64,000 nucleotides of DNA, from positions 248,001-312,000 of the forward strand of contig NZ_QTZO01000004.1 in NCBI RefSeq assembly GCF_004025585.1, in the 5' to 3' direction. Shown here piece after piece: positions 55,003 to 64,000 of this stretch. The notes under the pieces were generated by a model that was not told the origin of the DNA, ran no database searches, and saw nothing but the letters and a program-made list of their open reading frames with translations. Positions within the stretch are counted from its first letter, which is position 1; each line of letters starts with the position of its first letter. The stretch comes from Pseudodesulfovibrio sp. S3 (GTDB taxonomy: Bacteria > Desulfobacterota > Desulfovibrionia > Desulfovibrionales > Desulfovibrionaceae). A program made the position numbers and the translations under genes.

Positions 55003-57712
55003 TCTCGTTCGCAAATTTGCGATTGGGGTGATTGTAACTGTCATCTTGGGGTCCGCGGGAGCGGTGTTTGCATCTGACGATCTCACTCAGGATGTTTCTG
55101 TTGCCGTATTGCCCTTTGAGGTCAATGCCGGGGACGACTTGAGTTATCTCAAGGACAGTCTGCCGGAACTTTTGACCGATCGTCTGCGTGAAGCAGGATT
55201 CAAAGTTATTGAGCCTGAAGAAATTCGTCGATTGGTTGGAGAGAAGGGCATAACCCAGTTTGAGCCCAAGTCGGCAAGAGAGCTGGCCCTCCTGTCGGGC
55301 GCAGAATTTTCCGTTTACGGTTCATTGAATCAGCTCGGCGACAACCTGACTTTGGACGCCCGTTTGATTGATGCCTATGCCAACACTCCCGGCAAAAAAA
55401 TCTCCGTTACCAAAGAGGGACTGATCAACCTGCTTCCAGCCGTGGACGCGTTGGTCGATCGTATGCGCATGGACCTTTTGCGGCTCGATATTGTTTCCGA
55501 GATTGATGTCGAAGGGACCAAGGTTCTGGACAAGGAAGTGATCCTTATGCGCATGACGATGCAAAAAGGCGACATGATCACTGCCAAATCGGTTAACACC
55601 GCCCTCAAGAATATTTATGATCTTGGGTATTTTGATGATGTGACGGTCAAGGTTGACTCGGTCGAGGACGGCAAGAAGGTCATTTTGGTCGTCAAGGAAA
55701 AACCCCGTATTCAGGCCCTTGGCGTGACCGGTGCCAAAGAGATCGATTCCGAAGATATCCTGGAGGCCGTGTCCACCAAGAAGGGCGGCGTTGTCAACCC
55801 GAAGGTCTTGTCCGACGACATCCGTGTCATCCGTGAGATGTACCGCAAGGAAGGATACTACAAGGCCAAAGTCACGCATGAAATACAGGAAGCCGGCACC
55901 GGTATCGCCCGTTTGACTTTTGTTATTGATGAAGGGCCGCAGCTTTATATTGAAAATGTCATCATCGACGGGGCCAAGGAACTGGACCCGGACGACATCA
56001 AGGAAGTCCTGGCATTGAAAGAGCGCGGCATGTTTTCCTGGATCAATGATTCTGGTGTCTTGAAAGAAGAGCTTTTGGAGAGGGACGCCTCTGCCATTAT
56101 GGCATTTTATCAGAGCAAGGGGTTCTTGACTGCCAGAGTCGGTCAACCTGAAGTGGATATCAAGGATGATGGCATCGACGTCATTTATAAGGTTTGGGAA
56201 GGTGATCGCTACAAGATGGGCAATACCCTGTTTCAGGGCGATCTCATTGATGACCAGGCCAAGCTGCTGGAAGTTACCGACATTGATCGTCTCAAAGAAG
56301 AAGATGAGTATTTCGATCGTCTTATATTGAGGAAGGACGTTGCGGCGCTGACCTCATATTACAACGATTACGGTTATGCCTACGCTGATGTGGGGGTTAA
56401 ATTACAGGACGATGCGGAAACCAAGGTTGTCGACGTCGTGTATACCATTTCCAAGCATCAGAGGGTTCATATTCGACGGGTGCTTATCGAAGGGAACACG
56501 GTCACCAGGGATAACGTCATCATGCGTGAAATGCGCTTGGCGGACGGAGACCAGTTCAGCGGCGAGAAGTTGAAGCGTTCAAGTCAGAGACTGACTCACC
56601 TCGATTTCTTTGAGAAAGTCGACATCGCTCCTGTCCCCACCGGCAACCCCGAGGAAATGGATCTTATAGTCAAGGTCAAGGACAAATCCACCGGAAAGAT
56701 AAGCGGTGGCGTCGGCTATTCCACTTATGACGGAGTCTTTTTCGGTGGTGAAGTCTCAGAAAAGAACCTCTTTGGCCGGGGATATGAGACAGGTTTCAAC
56801 GGGCAGATCGGAGGCTCGACCAATAAATATGTTATCTATTTCACCAATCCACATATAAACGATACCGATCTCGGATTCGGCGTCAACATATTCAAGAAGG
56901 AGTTGGAGTACAACCAGTATGATCTTGACTCCACGGGCATTAACACGAACTTCTTTTATCCCATCGGTGAATATACCAAACTCAAATGGAACTATGGGCT
57001 TGAAAGTTATGAAATCAAGAATGTCGATTCCAACGCTTCACAAAAAGTGAAGACAGATGAGGGCTCCCATCTGTCCTCCACAGTGTCGGGAATCGTGACC
57101 CGGGACACTCGGGATGATTTTACAAGTACGACTGAAGGGACCAAGACCAACTTGACAGTGACCTTTGGTGGTGGGCCTTTGGGAGGTACAGATGATTTCA
57201 TCAAGTATACAGGAACCTTTGAGTGGTGGACACCTGTTTTGGAACAAGTGGTTTTCCATTCGAAGTTCTGGGTTGGGTATTTGCATGAAAACTATGGTGG
57301 TGGGGATATCCCGGCAGCGCAACGTTTCGAACTCGGTGGCGTTGGCACGGTTCGCGGTTATTCCAATTACGATATTACTCCGACCGAGAGTTCCACTTCA
57401 ACGTCTACTCTTGGTGGTGACAAGGCCTTTTATACGAACATTGAACTGAAACGGCCCTTGAGCAAGGAGTTGGGTATCGTGGCACTCACTTTCTTTGACG
57501 CAGGTAACTCCTGGAAGGAAGGAGAGATGTTCTTCGAGTCCGCTACCCGCTATGGCACCAAACCGAGCTTTGGATTGTACAAGAGCGTCGGTGCCGGTCT
57601 TAACTGGTATTCCCCCGTGGGGCCTGTCGGTTTTGTCTACGCCTATGCACTTGATGATCTTGACGGTGGCAGCCGTCACAAGGTTGAACTGATGATGGGC
57701 CAGCAGTTCTAA
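54992..57712 (+). CDS. bamA: BamA, outer-membrane protein assembly factor with extra N-terminal domain
   Basis: Central Omp85 component that folds beta-barrels into the outer membrane. With start ATG 54992 (aggag upstream) it has 906 residues: signal peptide (about 1-30, cut after VFA), an extra domain (about 36-155: VSVAVLPFEVNAGDDLSYLK, SLPELLTDRLREAGFKVIE, LALLSGAEFSVYGSLNQLGD) that resembles the TolB-N/FlgO-LpoB type, five POTRA domains (about 165-560), and a 16-strand barrel (about 580-906) with the VRGY motif (VGTVRGYSNYDI) and a C-terminal Phe. Enteric BamA (about 810 residues) lacks the extra domain. It sits upstream of skp. Confidence 0.93.
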   Translation: MLINLVRKFAIGVIVTVILGSAGAVFASDDLTQDVSVAVLPFEVNAGDDLSYLKDSLPELLTDRLREAGFKVIEPEEIRRLVGEKGITQFEPKSARELALLSGAEFSVYGSLNQLGDNLTLDARLIDAYANTPGKKISVTKEGLINLLPAVDALVDRMRMDLLRLDIVSEIDVEGTKVLDKEVILMRMTMQKGDMITAKSVNTALKNIYDLGYFDDVTVKVDSVEDGKKVILVVKEKPRIQALGVTGAKEIDSEDILEAVSTKKGGVVNPKVLSDDIRVIREMYRKEGYYKAKVTHEIQEAGTGIARLTFVIDEGPQLYIENVIIDGAKELDPDDIKEVLALKERGMFSWINDSGVLKEELLERDASAIMAFYQSKGFLTARVGQPEVDIKDDGIDVIYKVWEGDRYKMGNTLFQGDLIDDQAKLLEVTDIDRLKEEDEYFDRLILRKDVAALTSYYNDYGYAYADVGVKLQDDAETKVVDVVYTISKHQRVHIRRVLIEGNTVTRDNVIMREMRLADGDQFSGEKLKRSSQRLTHLDFFEKVDIAPVPTGNPEEMDLIVKVKDKSTGKISGGVGYSTYDGVFFGGEVSEKNLFGRGYETGFNGQIGGSTNKYVIYFTNPHINDTDLGFGVNIFKKELEYNQYDLDSTGINTNFFYPIGEYTKLKWNYGLESYEIKNVDSNASQKVKTDEGSHLSSTVSGIVTRDTRDDFTSTTEGTKTNLTVTFGGGPLGGTDDFIKYTGTFEWWTPVLEQVVFHSKFWVGYLHENYGGGDIPAAQRFELGGVGTVRGYSNYDITPTESSTSTSTLGGDKAFYTNIELKRPLSKELGIVALTFFDAGNSWKEGEMFFESATRYGTKPSFGLYKSVGAGLNWYSPVGPVGFVYAYALDDLDGGSRHKVELMMGQQF

Positions 57713-57746
57713 GTCAAATCGCTATTAATCTTTAAGGAGTTATAGA

Positions 57747-58262
57747 ATGAAAAAAGTATGTCTGTTTGCCGTTTGTTTTGTCTTCCTGTTCCAGGCAGTG
57801 GCTTTTGCTGAAACCAAGATCGCAGTTTTCAATACCCAGAAGATCATACAGGACAGTGCATACGGTAAAGAAGTGCGGGCCAAGCTTGATGCCAAGTTCA
57901 ATGCTCGTGGCAATCAACTCAAGAAAGAACGTGAAGATCTTGAAAAATTGAAGACGCAGATCGACAGCAAGGCTTTCGAAGGAAAGACCTTGCAGGACAA
58001 GGTCACTGATCTCAGACGTCGCGGGCGTGATTGGAATGAAGATTATTCCGTATACCAGAAGGCCATACAGGCAGAACAGAACGAATTGGGCAAGCCCATC
58101 CTGCTTAAGCTTGAGAAGGTCGTCATGGATTATTGTACTACCCATGGGTACACTATTGCCTTTGACAAACAGACCCCTGGTCTTGCCTTCATGGCGGACG
58201 GTCTTGATATTACCGATGATCTTGTCAAAGCCCTGGATAAGTTGAAGCAGTCAGGAAAGTAG
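57747..58262 (+). CDS. skp: Skp/OmpH periplasmic chaperone
   Basis: Periplasmic holdase that escorts unfolded outer-membrane proteins to BamA. The 171 residues have a signal peptide (about 1-20, cut after AFA), the beta-strand opening [20 protein letters not shown], and two long helices (about 45-130) rich in Lys, Glu and Arg. Order and spacing (bamA, skp, lpxD, fabZ, lpxA) match the common proteobacterial cluster. A good aaggag site precedes the ATG. Confidence 0.92.
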   Translation: MKKVCLFAVCFVFLFQAVAFAETKIAVFNTQKIIQDSAYGKEVRAKLDAKFNARGNQLKKEREDLEKLKTQIDSKAFEGKTLQDKVTDLRRRGRDWNEDYSVYQKAIQAEQNELGKPILLKLEKVVMDYCTTHGYTIAFDKQTPGLAFMADGLDITDDLVKALDKLKQSGK

Positions 58263-58266
58263 TGGA

Positions 58267-59307
58267 ATGGGCATAAAACTCTCTGCCCTGGCTGCGAAGC
58301 TCGGGCTTGATTTTACTGGTGCAGATATGGAGATTAACGGGGTGAACACCCTGGATAAGGCTGGACCTGACGAGATTTCTTTTCTGGTTAGCCCTAAGTA
58401 TCTGCAGCAGCTCGAAACCAGCAAGGCCGGATGTGTTCTCACATCCGGCCCTTATACCGACAAAGTCAAGACCGCCCTGGTCAGTTCCAATGTATACATG
58501 GACTTGGCCAAGGTCGTTGGTGTGTTTGCACGTCCTCAAGGGTGCCTGAGTGGGATCAGTGAACTCGCTTTTGTCCATCCGAGTGCCAAGGTCGACGCCT
58601 CAGCCACTGTGTATCCTTTCGCCTTTGTGGGGGAAGGAGCAGTCATTGGTGCAAATACCGCGGTATTTGCCGGAGTGTATGTTGGAGAACAGACCGTAGT
58701 AGGCAACAACTGCATTCTCTACCCAAACAGCGTTGTCATGGGTGGGCTGACACTTGGGAACAATGTCATCCTTCAGCCCGGAGCCGTGCTGGGTGGCGAC
58801 GGTTATGGTTACGCCCAGACACCGGTGGGGCATTTGAAGATTCCCCAGATCGGGTCTGTTGTTATCGAAGATGATGTCGAGGTCGGTTCCAACACGGCCA
58901 TCGATCGTGCCGCATTGGATACCACTCGGATCAAACGGGGCACTAAAATTGATAACCTTGTTCAAATCGGCCATAATGTTGAGATCGGCGAGCATTGCCT
59001 TGTCATCGGTCAGACCGGGATAGGCGGCAGCACAGTGATCGGCAATGGCGTGATTCTGGCCGGTCAGGCCGGTATTCCGGATAATGTGAAGATAGGCGAT
59101 GGGGCCATGATTGCAGCGCAGAGCGGTGTGATGGGCGATGTAGAGGCCGGGAGCAAGATGGCCGGTAGCCCTGCCATGAGTGCACAAACGTATTTCAAGG
59201 CTGTTGCCGTGTGCACCCCCAAACTGCCGGATTTATTTAAAAGAGTTAAGAAACTGGAAAAAGAGTTGGCGGCCTTGACGGCGGCTACCGGAGAAAATGA
59301 TGAGTAA
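58267..59307 (+). CDS. lpxD: LpxD, UDP-3-O-acyl-glucosamine N-acyltransferase
   Basis: Adds the second hydroxyacyl chain in lipid A synthesis. The 346 residues have the N-terminal uridine-binding domain (about 1-100), hexapeptide repeats of the left-handed beta helix (about 105-300), with the catalytic His in [13 protein letters not shown] (about residue 240), and a C-terminal coiled helix ([16 protein letters not shown]). It starts 4 bp after skp and overlaps fabZ. Confidence 0.96.
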   Translation: MGIKLSALAAKLGLDFTGADMEINGVNTLDKAGPDEISFLVSPKYLQQLETSKAGCVLTSGPYTDKVKTALVSSNVYMDLAKVVGVFARPQGCLSGISELAFVHPSAKVDASATVYPFAFVGEGAVIGANTAVFAGVYVGEQTVVGNNCILYPNSVVMGGLTLGNNVILQPGAVLGGDGYGYAQTPVGHLKIPQIGSVVIEDDVEVGSNTAIDRAALDTTRIKRGTKIDNLVQIGHNVEIGEHCLVIGQTGIGGSTVIGNGVILAGQAGIPDNVKIGDGAMIAAQSGVMGDVEAGSKMAGSPAMSAQTYFKAVAVCTPKLPDLFKRVKKLEKELAALTAATGENDE

Positions 59308-59758
59308 CGAGTTTGCACTCGACATTCGTGAGATACTGGAGATGCTGCCGCATCGATACCCATTTCTTCTGGTGGACAGGATTCTTGACATTGAGCCTGG
59401 TGTAAAACTTAAGGCTTTGAAAAATGTTACCATGAACGAGGAATTCTTCCAGGGGCATTTTCCAGGTATGCCTGTCATGCCCGGCGTTCTCCAGCTTGAG
59501 GCTCTTGCGCAGACCGGTGCCATTTTTGTCATGAACACCTTTGAGGAACCGCTGGGGGACAAGATTTTTCTGTTCACAGGGTTGAATAAAGTGAAGTTTC
59601 GTCGACCTGTTGTTCCCGGAGATCAATTGATTCTTAATGTGTATTTTGAAAAACGAAAAATGAATATTTGGAAGATGCGCGGTGTGGCAGAAGTCGATGG
59701 GCAAGTCACTTGCCAGGGAGAGTTCTCTGCAGCGATTGTCAATAAGGGAGATATGTAA
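59300..59758 (+). CDS. fabZ: FabZ, 3-hydroxyacyl-ACP dehydratase
   Basis: Dehydratase of fatty acid elongation; its neighbourhood to lpxA/lpxD reflects competition for hydroxyacyl-ACP. The 152 residues show [18 protein letters not shown] (active His) and [20 protein letters not shown] (active Glu nearby). Two ATGs stand together at 59297 and 59300; the second is chosen because ggag is 6 bases before it. It overlaps the lpxD end by 8 bp and its stop overlaps the lpxA start. Confidence 0.96.
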   Translation: MSNEFALDIREILEMLPHRYPFLLVDRILDIEPGVKLKALKNVTMNEEFFQGHFPGMPVMPGVLQLEALAQTGAIFVMNTFEEPLGDKIFLFTGLNKVKFRRPVVPGDQLILNVYFEKRKMNIWKMRGVAEVDGQVTCQGEFSAAIVNKGDM

Positions 59759-60567
59759 TGGCTTGTAGTATTCACCCGAGTGCCGTTATCGATCCTACCG
59801 CTGAATTAGGTACGGATGTCAAGATCGGACCTTATGTTGTGGTGGGTGCCGATGTCAGCATTGGAGATGGGACTTATCTTGAGTCACATTGTGTGATTCA
59901 GGCGGATACCGAACTTGGTGTCAACAACCATGTCCACCCACATGCAGTCATCGGCGGTGAGCCGCAGCACCTCGCCTACAAGGGCGAAAAGACTTTTACC
60001 CGTATCGGCGACAACAATGTCATCCGGGAATGTGTGACCATACACCGTGGCACCATGCAGGGTGAAGGCAAGACGAGCATTGGTTCCAATTGCATGTTCA
60101 TGGCCTACTCCCATATTGCTCACGATTGTACTGTCAGTGACAATGTGATTTTGGCCAATGCCGTACAGCTGGCAGGACATGTGGTGGTCGGACGAAATGT
60201 CATCATCAGTGGATTGTCGGCCGTTCAGCAATTCATCCGTATCGGCGAGTACTCCTTTCTGGGGGGAGCCAGCGGTTACAAACTCGACGTTCCGCCGTTC
60301 ATGCTGGCCCACGGTGTTCGTGGAATGCTGTTCGGACCCAATCTGATAGGCTTGCGCCGCAACGGATTTGATTCCGCAGCCTGCAAGGGGTTGAAAAAGG
60401 CTTATAAAATCATCTTCCGGTCTGGCTTGACCAAGGAACAGAGTCTTGTTCAGGTGGAGCAGGAGATTCCGGGAGTTCCGGAAGTGGCAAGATTGGTTGC
60501 TTTCATTCGTGAAAGCAAGAACGGCGTCACCCCTGACCACAAGCAGCGCTGCGCTCACGACGACTAG
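59758..60567 (+). CDS. lpxA: LpxA, UDP-GlcNAc acyltransferase
   Basis: First enzyme of lipid A synthesis, transferring hydroxyacyl from ACP to UDP-GlcNAc. The 269 residues show the hexapeptide helix (about 1-190: IHPSAVIDPTAELGTDVKIG), the catalytic His in YSHIAHDCTVSDN, and a C-terminal helical domain (about 195-269, GLKKAYKIIFRSGLTKEQ). It starts on the last base of the fabZ stop (taATG). Confidence 0.97.
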   Translation: MACSIHPSAVIDPTAELGTDVKIGPYVVVGADVSIGDGTYLESHCVIQADTELGVNNHVHPHAVIGGEPQHLAYKGEKTFTRIGDNNVIRECVTIHRGTMQGEGKTSIGSNCMFMAYSHIAHDCTVSDNVILANAVQLAGHVVVGRNVIISGLSAVQQFIRIGEYSFLGGASGYKLDVPPFMLAHGVRGMLFGPNLIGLRRNGFDSAACKGLKKAYKIIFRSGLTKEQSLVQVEQEIPGVPEVARLVAFIRESKNGVTPDHKQRCAHDD

Positions 60568-60581
60568 GCTTAACCCCTCGC

Positions 60582-61418
60582 ATGTCACAGTCCAATTCCA
60601 CCATCGGTCTCATTGCCGGGGGCAAGCAATTTCCAGTCCTGGTGGCTCAAGGGGTAAAAGCCATGGGCCACCGTCTCGTGGTGGCCGGTTTTACCGGTCA
60701 CACGAACATGGATGTGGCCCCTTTGGCCGATGTCTGGAAAGAACTCAAGCTCGGCAAGCTGAATCAGCTCATCAATTTCTTCAAGTCCAATGATGTAGAT
60801 AAGGTCATAATGGCCGGAACCATCGAAAAGCCCAAGGTCATGGATATCCGCCATCTGGATGTGCGTGCCATCAAGCTGGTACTCGGGAAGAAAAACAAAG
60901 GTGATTCAGCCTTGTTGGGCGTTATTGCCGGAGAGTTTGAAAAGGAAGGCATGCTCGTGGTGCCGGCCCATGAATATCTGCCAGACCTGCTTACTCCCGA
61001 AGGCGTCCTGACTCGTCGGGAACCGGACGAACGAGAATGGGGCGATTTGAAGTTCGCTTGGGGAATTGCCAAGGAACTCGGCAGGATGGACGTCGGGCAG
61101 TGCGTTGTCGTTCGCGAGGGAATCGTGGCGGCAGTGGAAGCTCTTGAAGGAACTGACGCCACCATCCGGCGCGGTTGTGAATTTGGCGGAGCAGGATGTG
61201 TTGTGGTCAAGGTTTTCAAACCTGGGCAGCAAAAGGAAGTTGATTTGCCGAGTCATGGTCTGGACACTCTCAGTATCATGGCAGAAGGCAAAGCTACCTG
61301 TCTTGGAGTCGAGGCGGAGAAAAGCCTCTTTTTCGATCGACAAGCGGCCCTGGATTTTGCCGACAAGGCTGGTATAGCCGTGGTCGGTCTGACTTCTGAT
61401 TTTCCTCCCCAGTCTTAA
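60582..61418 (+). CDS. lpxI: LpxI, UDP-2,3-diacylglucosamine pyrophosphatase
   Basis: Hydrolyses UDP-diacylglucosamine to lipid X, replacing LpxH in alpha- and some deltaproteobacteria-like lineages. The 278 residues have the N-terminal Rossmann-like domain with IGLIAGGKQFPVLVAQ and the C-terminal domain with VVREGIVAAVEALEGTDATI (catalytic Asp) and HGLDTLSIMAEGKATCLGVE. Present as lpxI, not lpxH, it fits the suggested lineage. 14 bp after lpxA. Confidence 0.95.
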   Translation: MSQSNSTIGLIAGGKQFPVLVAQGVKAMGHRLVVAGFTGHTNMDVAPLADVWKELKLGKLNQLINFFKSNDVDKVIMAGTIEKPKVMDIRHLDVRAIKLVLGKKNKGDSALLGVIAGEFEKEGMLVVPAHEYLPDLLTPEGVLTRREPDEREWGDLKFAWGIAKELGRMDVGQCVVVREGIVAAVEALEGTDATIRRGCEFGGAGCVVVKVFKPGQQKEVDLPSHGLDTLSIMAEGKATCLGVEAEKSLFFDRQAALDFADKAGIAVVGLTSDFPPQS

Positions 61419-61555
61419 TAAACACCAATATATCTCTACAGCGGCACACCTTGCAAAGGGTGATGTGTTGTGCGATTATTCTTTGAAGTCATGGAGTTAT
61501 GTTTTGTAATGGCTTCCTCTGACTGTTTGAATCCTTTTTTGTCTTAGGTTGGCCA

Positions 61556-62440
61556 ATGGATACAGCGATTGAGTGCATGCCCTGTTTCATTAGAATGGCG
61601 GAAAGGGAGGCGTGTATTGCCTGCCCTGATGATTTGGATATGCAACAGGAAATTATTCAGGAGTGGGGGGCGCTTCTTCCAACTCTGGACCTGAATGTCC
61701 CGCCGCCGGCCATCGCCCGGCAGTTGGCTGAACTGGTTCGTGATAAGACCGGATGCACCGATCTCTATGCGGCCGACAAGGAAGAAGCCAACGCTTTGGT
61801 CAGCAATTTGTTGCCGTCTTTGAAAGATCGTATCGAGACTGAAAGACAGAAAAACGGGGATCCTTTGTCCCTGGCTCTCGAGTTGGCCATAATCGGTAAT
61901 TATATTGATCGCGGCGTGGAAATCCAATTTGATCTGGAAAAGGAACTGGCTGAAGTTGTCGGTTCTGTCTCACCGGAAATCATTAATGAATTCAAGATCA
62001 GAGCTTCAAGCGGGGCCTCGGTGCTCATCCTGGGTGACAATACCGGAGAGATTGTTTTGGACACCCTTCTTGTGGAAGAACTCAAACGATTCGGGTGCGA
62101 TGTGACCTTTGCCGTCAGGTCCAGGCCGGTCCTCAACGATGCTACCATGGAAGACGCTCGCGCCGTTGGGATGACAGCCTTGTGCCGGGTGGTGGAAAGC
62201 GGAGTGGATACGCCGGGTACGGTTTTGGACCGTTGCACGCCGGATTTTATCCAGCGGATGCGACAGGCCGATGTTATTCTGAGCAAAGGGCAGGGCAATT
62301 TCGAATCTCTTGAGGGAAAATGGCCGGGAGTCTTTTGCGCTTTCAAGGTCAAGTGTGAACGCATAGCCAGGAAGACCGGCCTGGCTTTTGGATCGAGCGC
62401 TTTTTGCCTGACAACGGGCGATGATGTTGCTGGCCGGTGA
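61556..62440 (+). CDS. DUF89 (ARMT1-like) family protein, probable damage-control phosphatase
   Basis: A 294-residue protein of the DUF89 family, metal-dependent phosphatases that remove unwanted phosphometabolites in the studied cases. The family motifs are present: the N-terminal Cys pair CMPCFIR (here with ACIACP following), the Asp-Asn motif ILGDNTGEIVLD, the FAVRSRPVLNDATMEDA block and LSKGQGNFESLE. The substrate is not known for bacterial members. It lies 137 bp after lpxI, so it may start a new unit, and 17 bp before the AsmA-like gene. Confidence 0.85.
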   Translation: MDTAIECMPCFIRMAEREACIACPDDLDMQQEIIQEWGALLPTLDLNVPPPAIARQLAELVRDKTGCTDLYAADKEEANALVSNLLPSLKDRIETERQKNGDPLSLALELAIIGNYIDRGVEIQFDLEKELAEVVGSVSPEIINEFKIRASSGASVLILGDNTGEIVLDTLLVEELKRFGCDVTFAVRSRPVLNDATMEDARAVGMTALCRVVESGVDTPGTVLDRCTPDFIQRMRQADVILSKGQGNFESLEGKWPGVFCAFKVKCERIARKTGLAFGSSAFCLTTGDDVAGR

Positions 62441-62457
62441 CGGGGAGAGGGGGGCAT

Positions 62458-64000
62458 ATGGCTAGACGTTTTGCTCTCATACTTGTCGAATGCTTTGTTG
62501 CCTTGATTCTGATCATAGCCGCAGTCTTGTTTGCGGCTTCCTATTATATCGATACAACTGAATTCCGTGATCTTTTCACCGATACCCTGAAGACCGCCCT
62601 GAAAAGGGATGTCGAGTTGGTCGGCGATTTGGATATTGCAATATGGCCAACACTTGCCCTTGAAGTCAGTGGGCTTGATGTCCATGAAGCCTCCGGGTTC
62701 GGAGAGGGAATCGCAGCGCATTTTGATGATATAAGTGTCATGGTTCGGGTTATTCCGCTTTTTTCCAGGCTGATTGAAGTGGAATCCATCGTTGTTGATG
62801 GTTTCAAGGGCGTGGTGGTGCAGAACGCCGAAGGCCATTTCAACTGGGAGTCCGTATTAGTTCGTGAATCTCAGAGCGGATTGGCTTCATCGCCTTTGCC
62901 CGGATGGGAATTTTTCGTTCAGAGCGTCGAGATATTGGGTGCCGAAATCTTGCTCAAGGACGAGAAGGAGAAAACCGAATATACGCTGAGTGGTATAGAT
63001 CTCAGGACCGGAAGCATTCGGTTTGGTGAAGACGTACCGTATTCCGTAAGCAGCCAGTTCGCCTGGGCGGATAAGGAAATCGTCTCAGATCTGGTTTTGA
63101 AGGGCTTGGTTCGTCTTGTTCCAGTTGGGATGGGGTTGAGCTTTAAGGATACCAACTTCCAGGCGTCATTATACGGTGGCATTTTGCCGGAAAACGTCGC
63201 CCCAGGTGTAATTGTTGCCAAGGTAGGCCTGGATCTGGACAAGCGGACTGTGAGTTTGAATGACTTCGAGGCACGGTTTTTCGGCATCAGGGCAGAGGGC
63301 AACCTTAAAAGCGGTGACTTGCGCAAAGGGCTGGATATCAGCGGACATGTGACGGTGCATCCCTTTTCGCCGGTTGATTTGCTCACACGATATGCCCCTC
63401 ATTTACCCCTGAAGGATGTTGAGGGCCTGAAAAGCAGTGCTCTTGCCACATTTGTGCGAGTGACTGAGGAGGGTGCCCTTTTCGAGAACCTGGTGTTTAC
63501 TCTGGATGACGTCACTGTTCGCGGACAACTTGGTTTCAAGGGGTATCGAAAGCCGGTTTTCGATTTTTCCCTTCGGGGAAATACCATTGATTTCGATAGA
63601 TATCTGCCTCTGTTCAGGACAGGAACACCGTTTATTTGGGATGATTTCCATCTCCCGTTCTTCAGGGCTTTTCGCGGCAAGGGAATGATCCGGGCTGATG
63701 GCTTCGAAATACTGGAAACCCTGGTTTCCGACATTCGTTTGAATGTCGATGCCACTGATGACGGGATAACGCTGGATGCCGGAGCGATCAGGGAAGGTAT
63801 GGGGTCCCTTGGCGGCAACATGAAGATCAACATCGGTTCGACCGGAGACGGTACCGTGCCGACTTTGGCGCTGGCCGCTGGCATTGATGCCGAATCGCAA
63901 AAACAAGGGTTCACCTTCCTGCAGCAGGCCCCCCTGGATATCGGAGGGGCAGGGAAACTGCGGCTCAAGGCAACGGTTTCGAAAATGCAGTGCCCTCCCG
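62458..64000 (+). CDS. AsmA family protein (3' end outside window)
   Basis: A large envelope protein of the AsmA type, implicated in lipid transport between inner and outer membrane. The frame is open from ATG 62458 to the window edge (514 codons so far). It starts with a basic N-terminus and one membrane helix (about 5-27), followed by a beta-rich periplasmic region with the family opening DTTEFRDLFTDTLKTALKRD and the LVGDLDIAIWPTLALEVSG block, then GFKGVVVQNAEGHFNWESV. A ggagagggggg stretch is the ribosome binding site. The placement after the lipid A genes fits an envelope role. Confidence 0.88.
   Translation, partial: MARRFALILVECFVALILIIAAVLFAASYYIDTTEFRDLFTDTLKTALKRDVELVGDLDIAIWPTLALEVSGLDVHEASGFGEGIAAHFDDISVMVRVIPLFSRLIEVESIVVDGFKGVVVQNAEGHFNWESVLVRESQSGLASSPLPGWEFFVQSVEILGAEILLKDEKEKTEYTLSGIDLRTGSIRFGEDVPYSVSSQFAWADKEIVSDLVLKGLVRLVPVGMGLSFKDTNFQASLYGGILPENVAPGVIVAKVGLDLDKRTVSLNDFEARFFGIRAEGNLKSGDLRKGLDISGHVTVHPFSPVDLLTRYAPHLPLKDVEGLKSSALATFVRVTEEGALFENLVFTLDDVTVRGQLGFKGYRKPVFDFSLRGNTIDFDRYLPLFRTGTPFIWDDFHLPFFRAFRGKGMIRADGFEILETLVSDIRLNVDATDDGITLDAGAIREGMGSLGGNMKINIGSTGDGTVPTLALAAGIDAESQKQGFTFLQQAPLDIGGAGKLRLKATVSKMQCPP

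Overview
The window reads as one chromosomal segment of a motile, Gram-negative, anaerobic sulfate-reducer-like bacterium of the Desulfovibrio/Pseudodesulfovibrio type. This rests on pyruvate:ferredoxin oxidoreductase, a two-subunit formate dehydrogenase without a cytochrome subunit, LpxI in place of LpxH, and a fliR-flhB-flhA-flhF-flhG-fliA-cheY-fliL gene order. The genus is inferred from gene content, not from a search. I see no phage, insertion sequence, CRISPR array or rRNA.

Layout. 1-0.7 kb: 3' end of lpxC. 0.7-10.2 kb (minus): flagellar export and regulatory operon (fliR, flhB, flhA, flhF, flhG, fliA, cheY, fliL) ending in three poorly characterised genes. 10.3-12.0 kb (minus): M23 peptidase and a TtcA-like tRNA thiolase. 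12.2-15.4 kb (plus): DUF4340 protein, rpoZ, dnaJ, moaC. 15.5-18.7 kb (minus): hisH-hisF, a J-domain protein, a YkgJ-type cluster protein, a CoA-binding protein. 18.8-20.5 kb (plus): M24 peptidase and a STAS-like protein. 20.5-23.6 kb (minus): iron alcohol dehydrogenase and DsbD. 23.7 kb: tRNA-Lys, followed by decayed coding sequence. 24.2-28.3 kb (minus): opgG, a small membrane protein, opgH (periplasmic glucan synthesis). 28.7-30.8 kb (minus): a two-component system, divergent from a three-gene RND efflux operon (30.9-36.8 kb, plus). 36.8-45.0 kb (minus): PFOR, MBL-rhodanese protein, an unknown anchored protein, Na/Pi cotransporter. 45.2-50.8 kb (minus): fdhA-fdhB-fdhE-fdhD. 51.2 kb: tRNA-Asn (minus). 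51.4-64 kb (plus): lysS followed by an outer-envelope operon (lolC, lolD, bamA, skp, lpxD, fabZ, lpxA, lpxI), then a DUF89 protein and an AsmA-like protein that runs off the window.

The genes fall into working sets: flagellar assembly, anaerobic C1/C2 metabolism (PFOR, FDH), envelope biogenesis (lipid A, Bam, Lol, OPGs, AsmA), and drug or solute efflux with its own sensor. Most of the window is conserved core genome. The least ordinary items are a leader hairpin that would occlude the ribosome binding site of the MBL-rhodanese gene, a structured intergenic element upstream of PFOR, an FDH with Cys instead of Sec beside an FdhD that lacks the usual CxxC pair, a split opgH N-terminus, and a BamA with an extra N-terminal domain. 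I did not find a convincing wholly new system.
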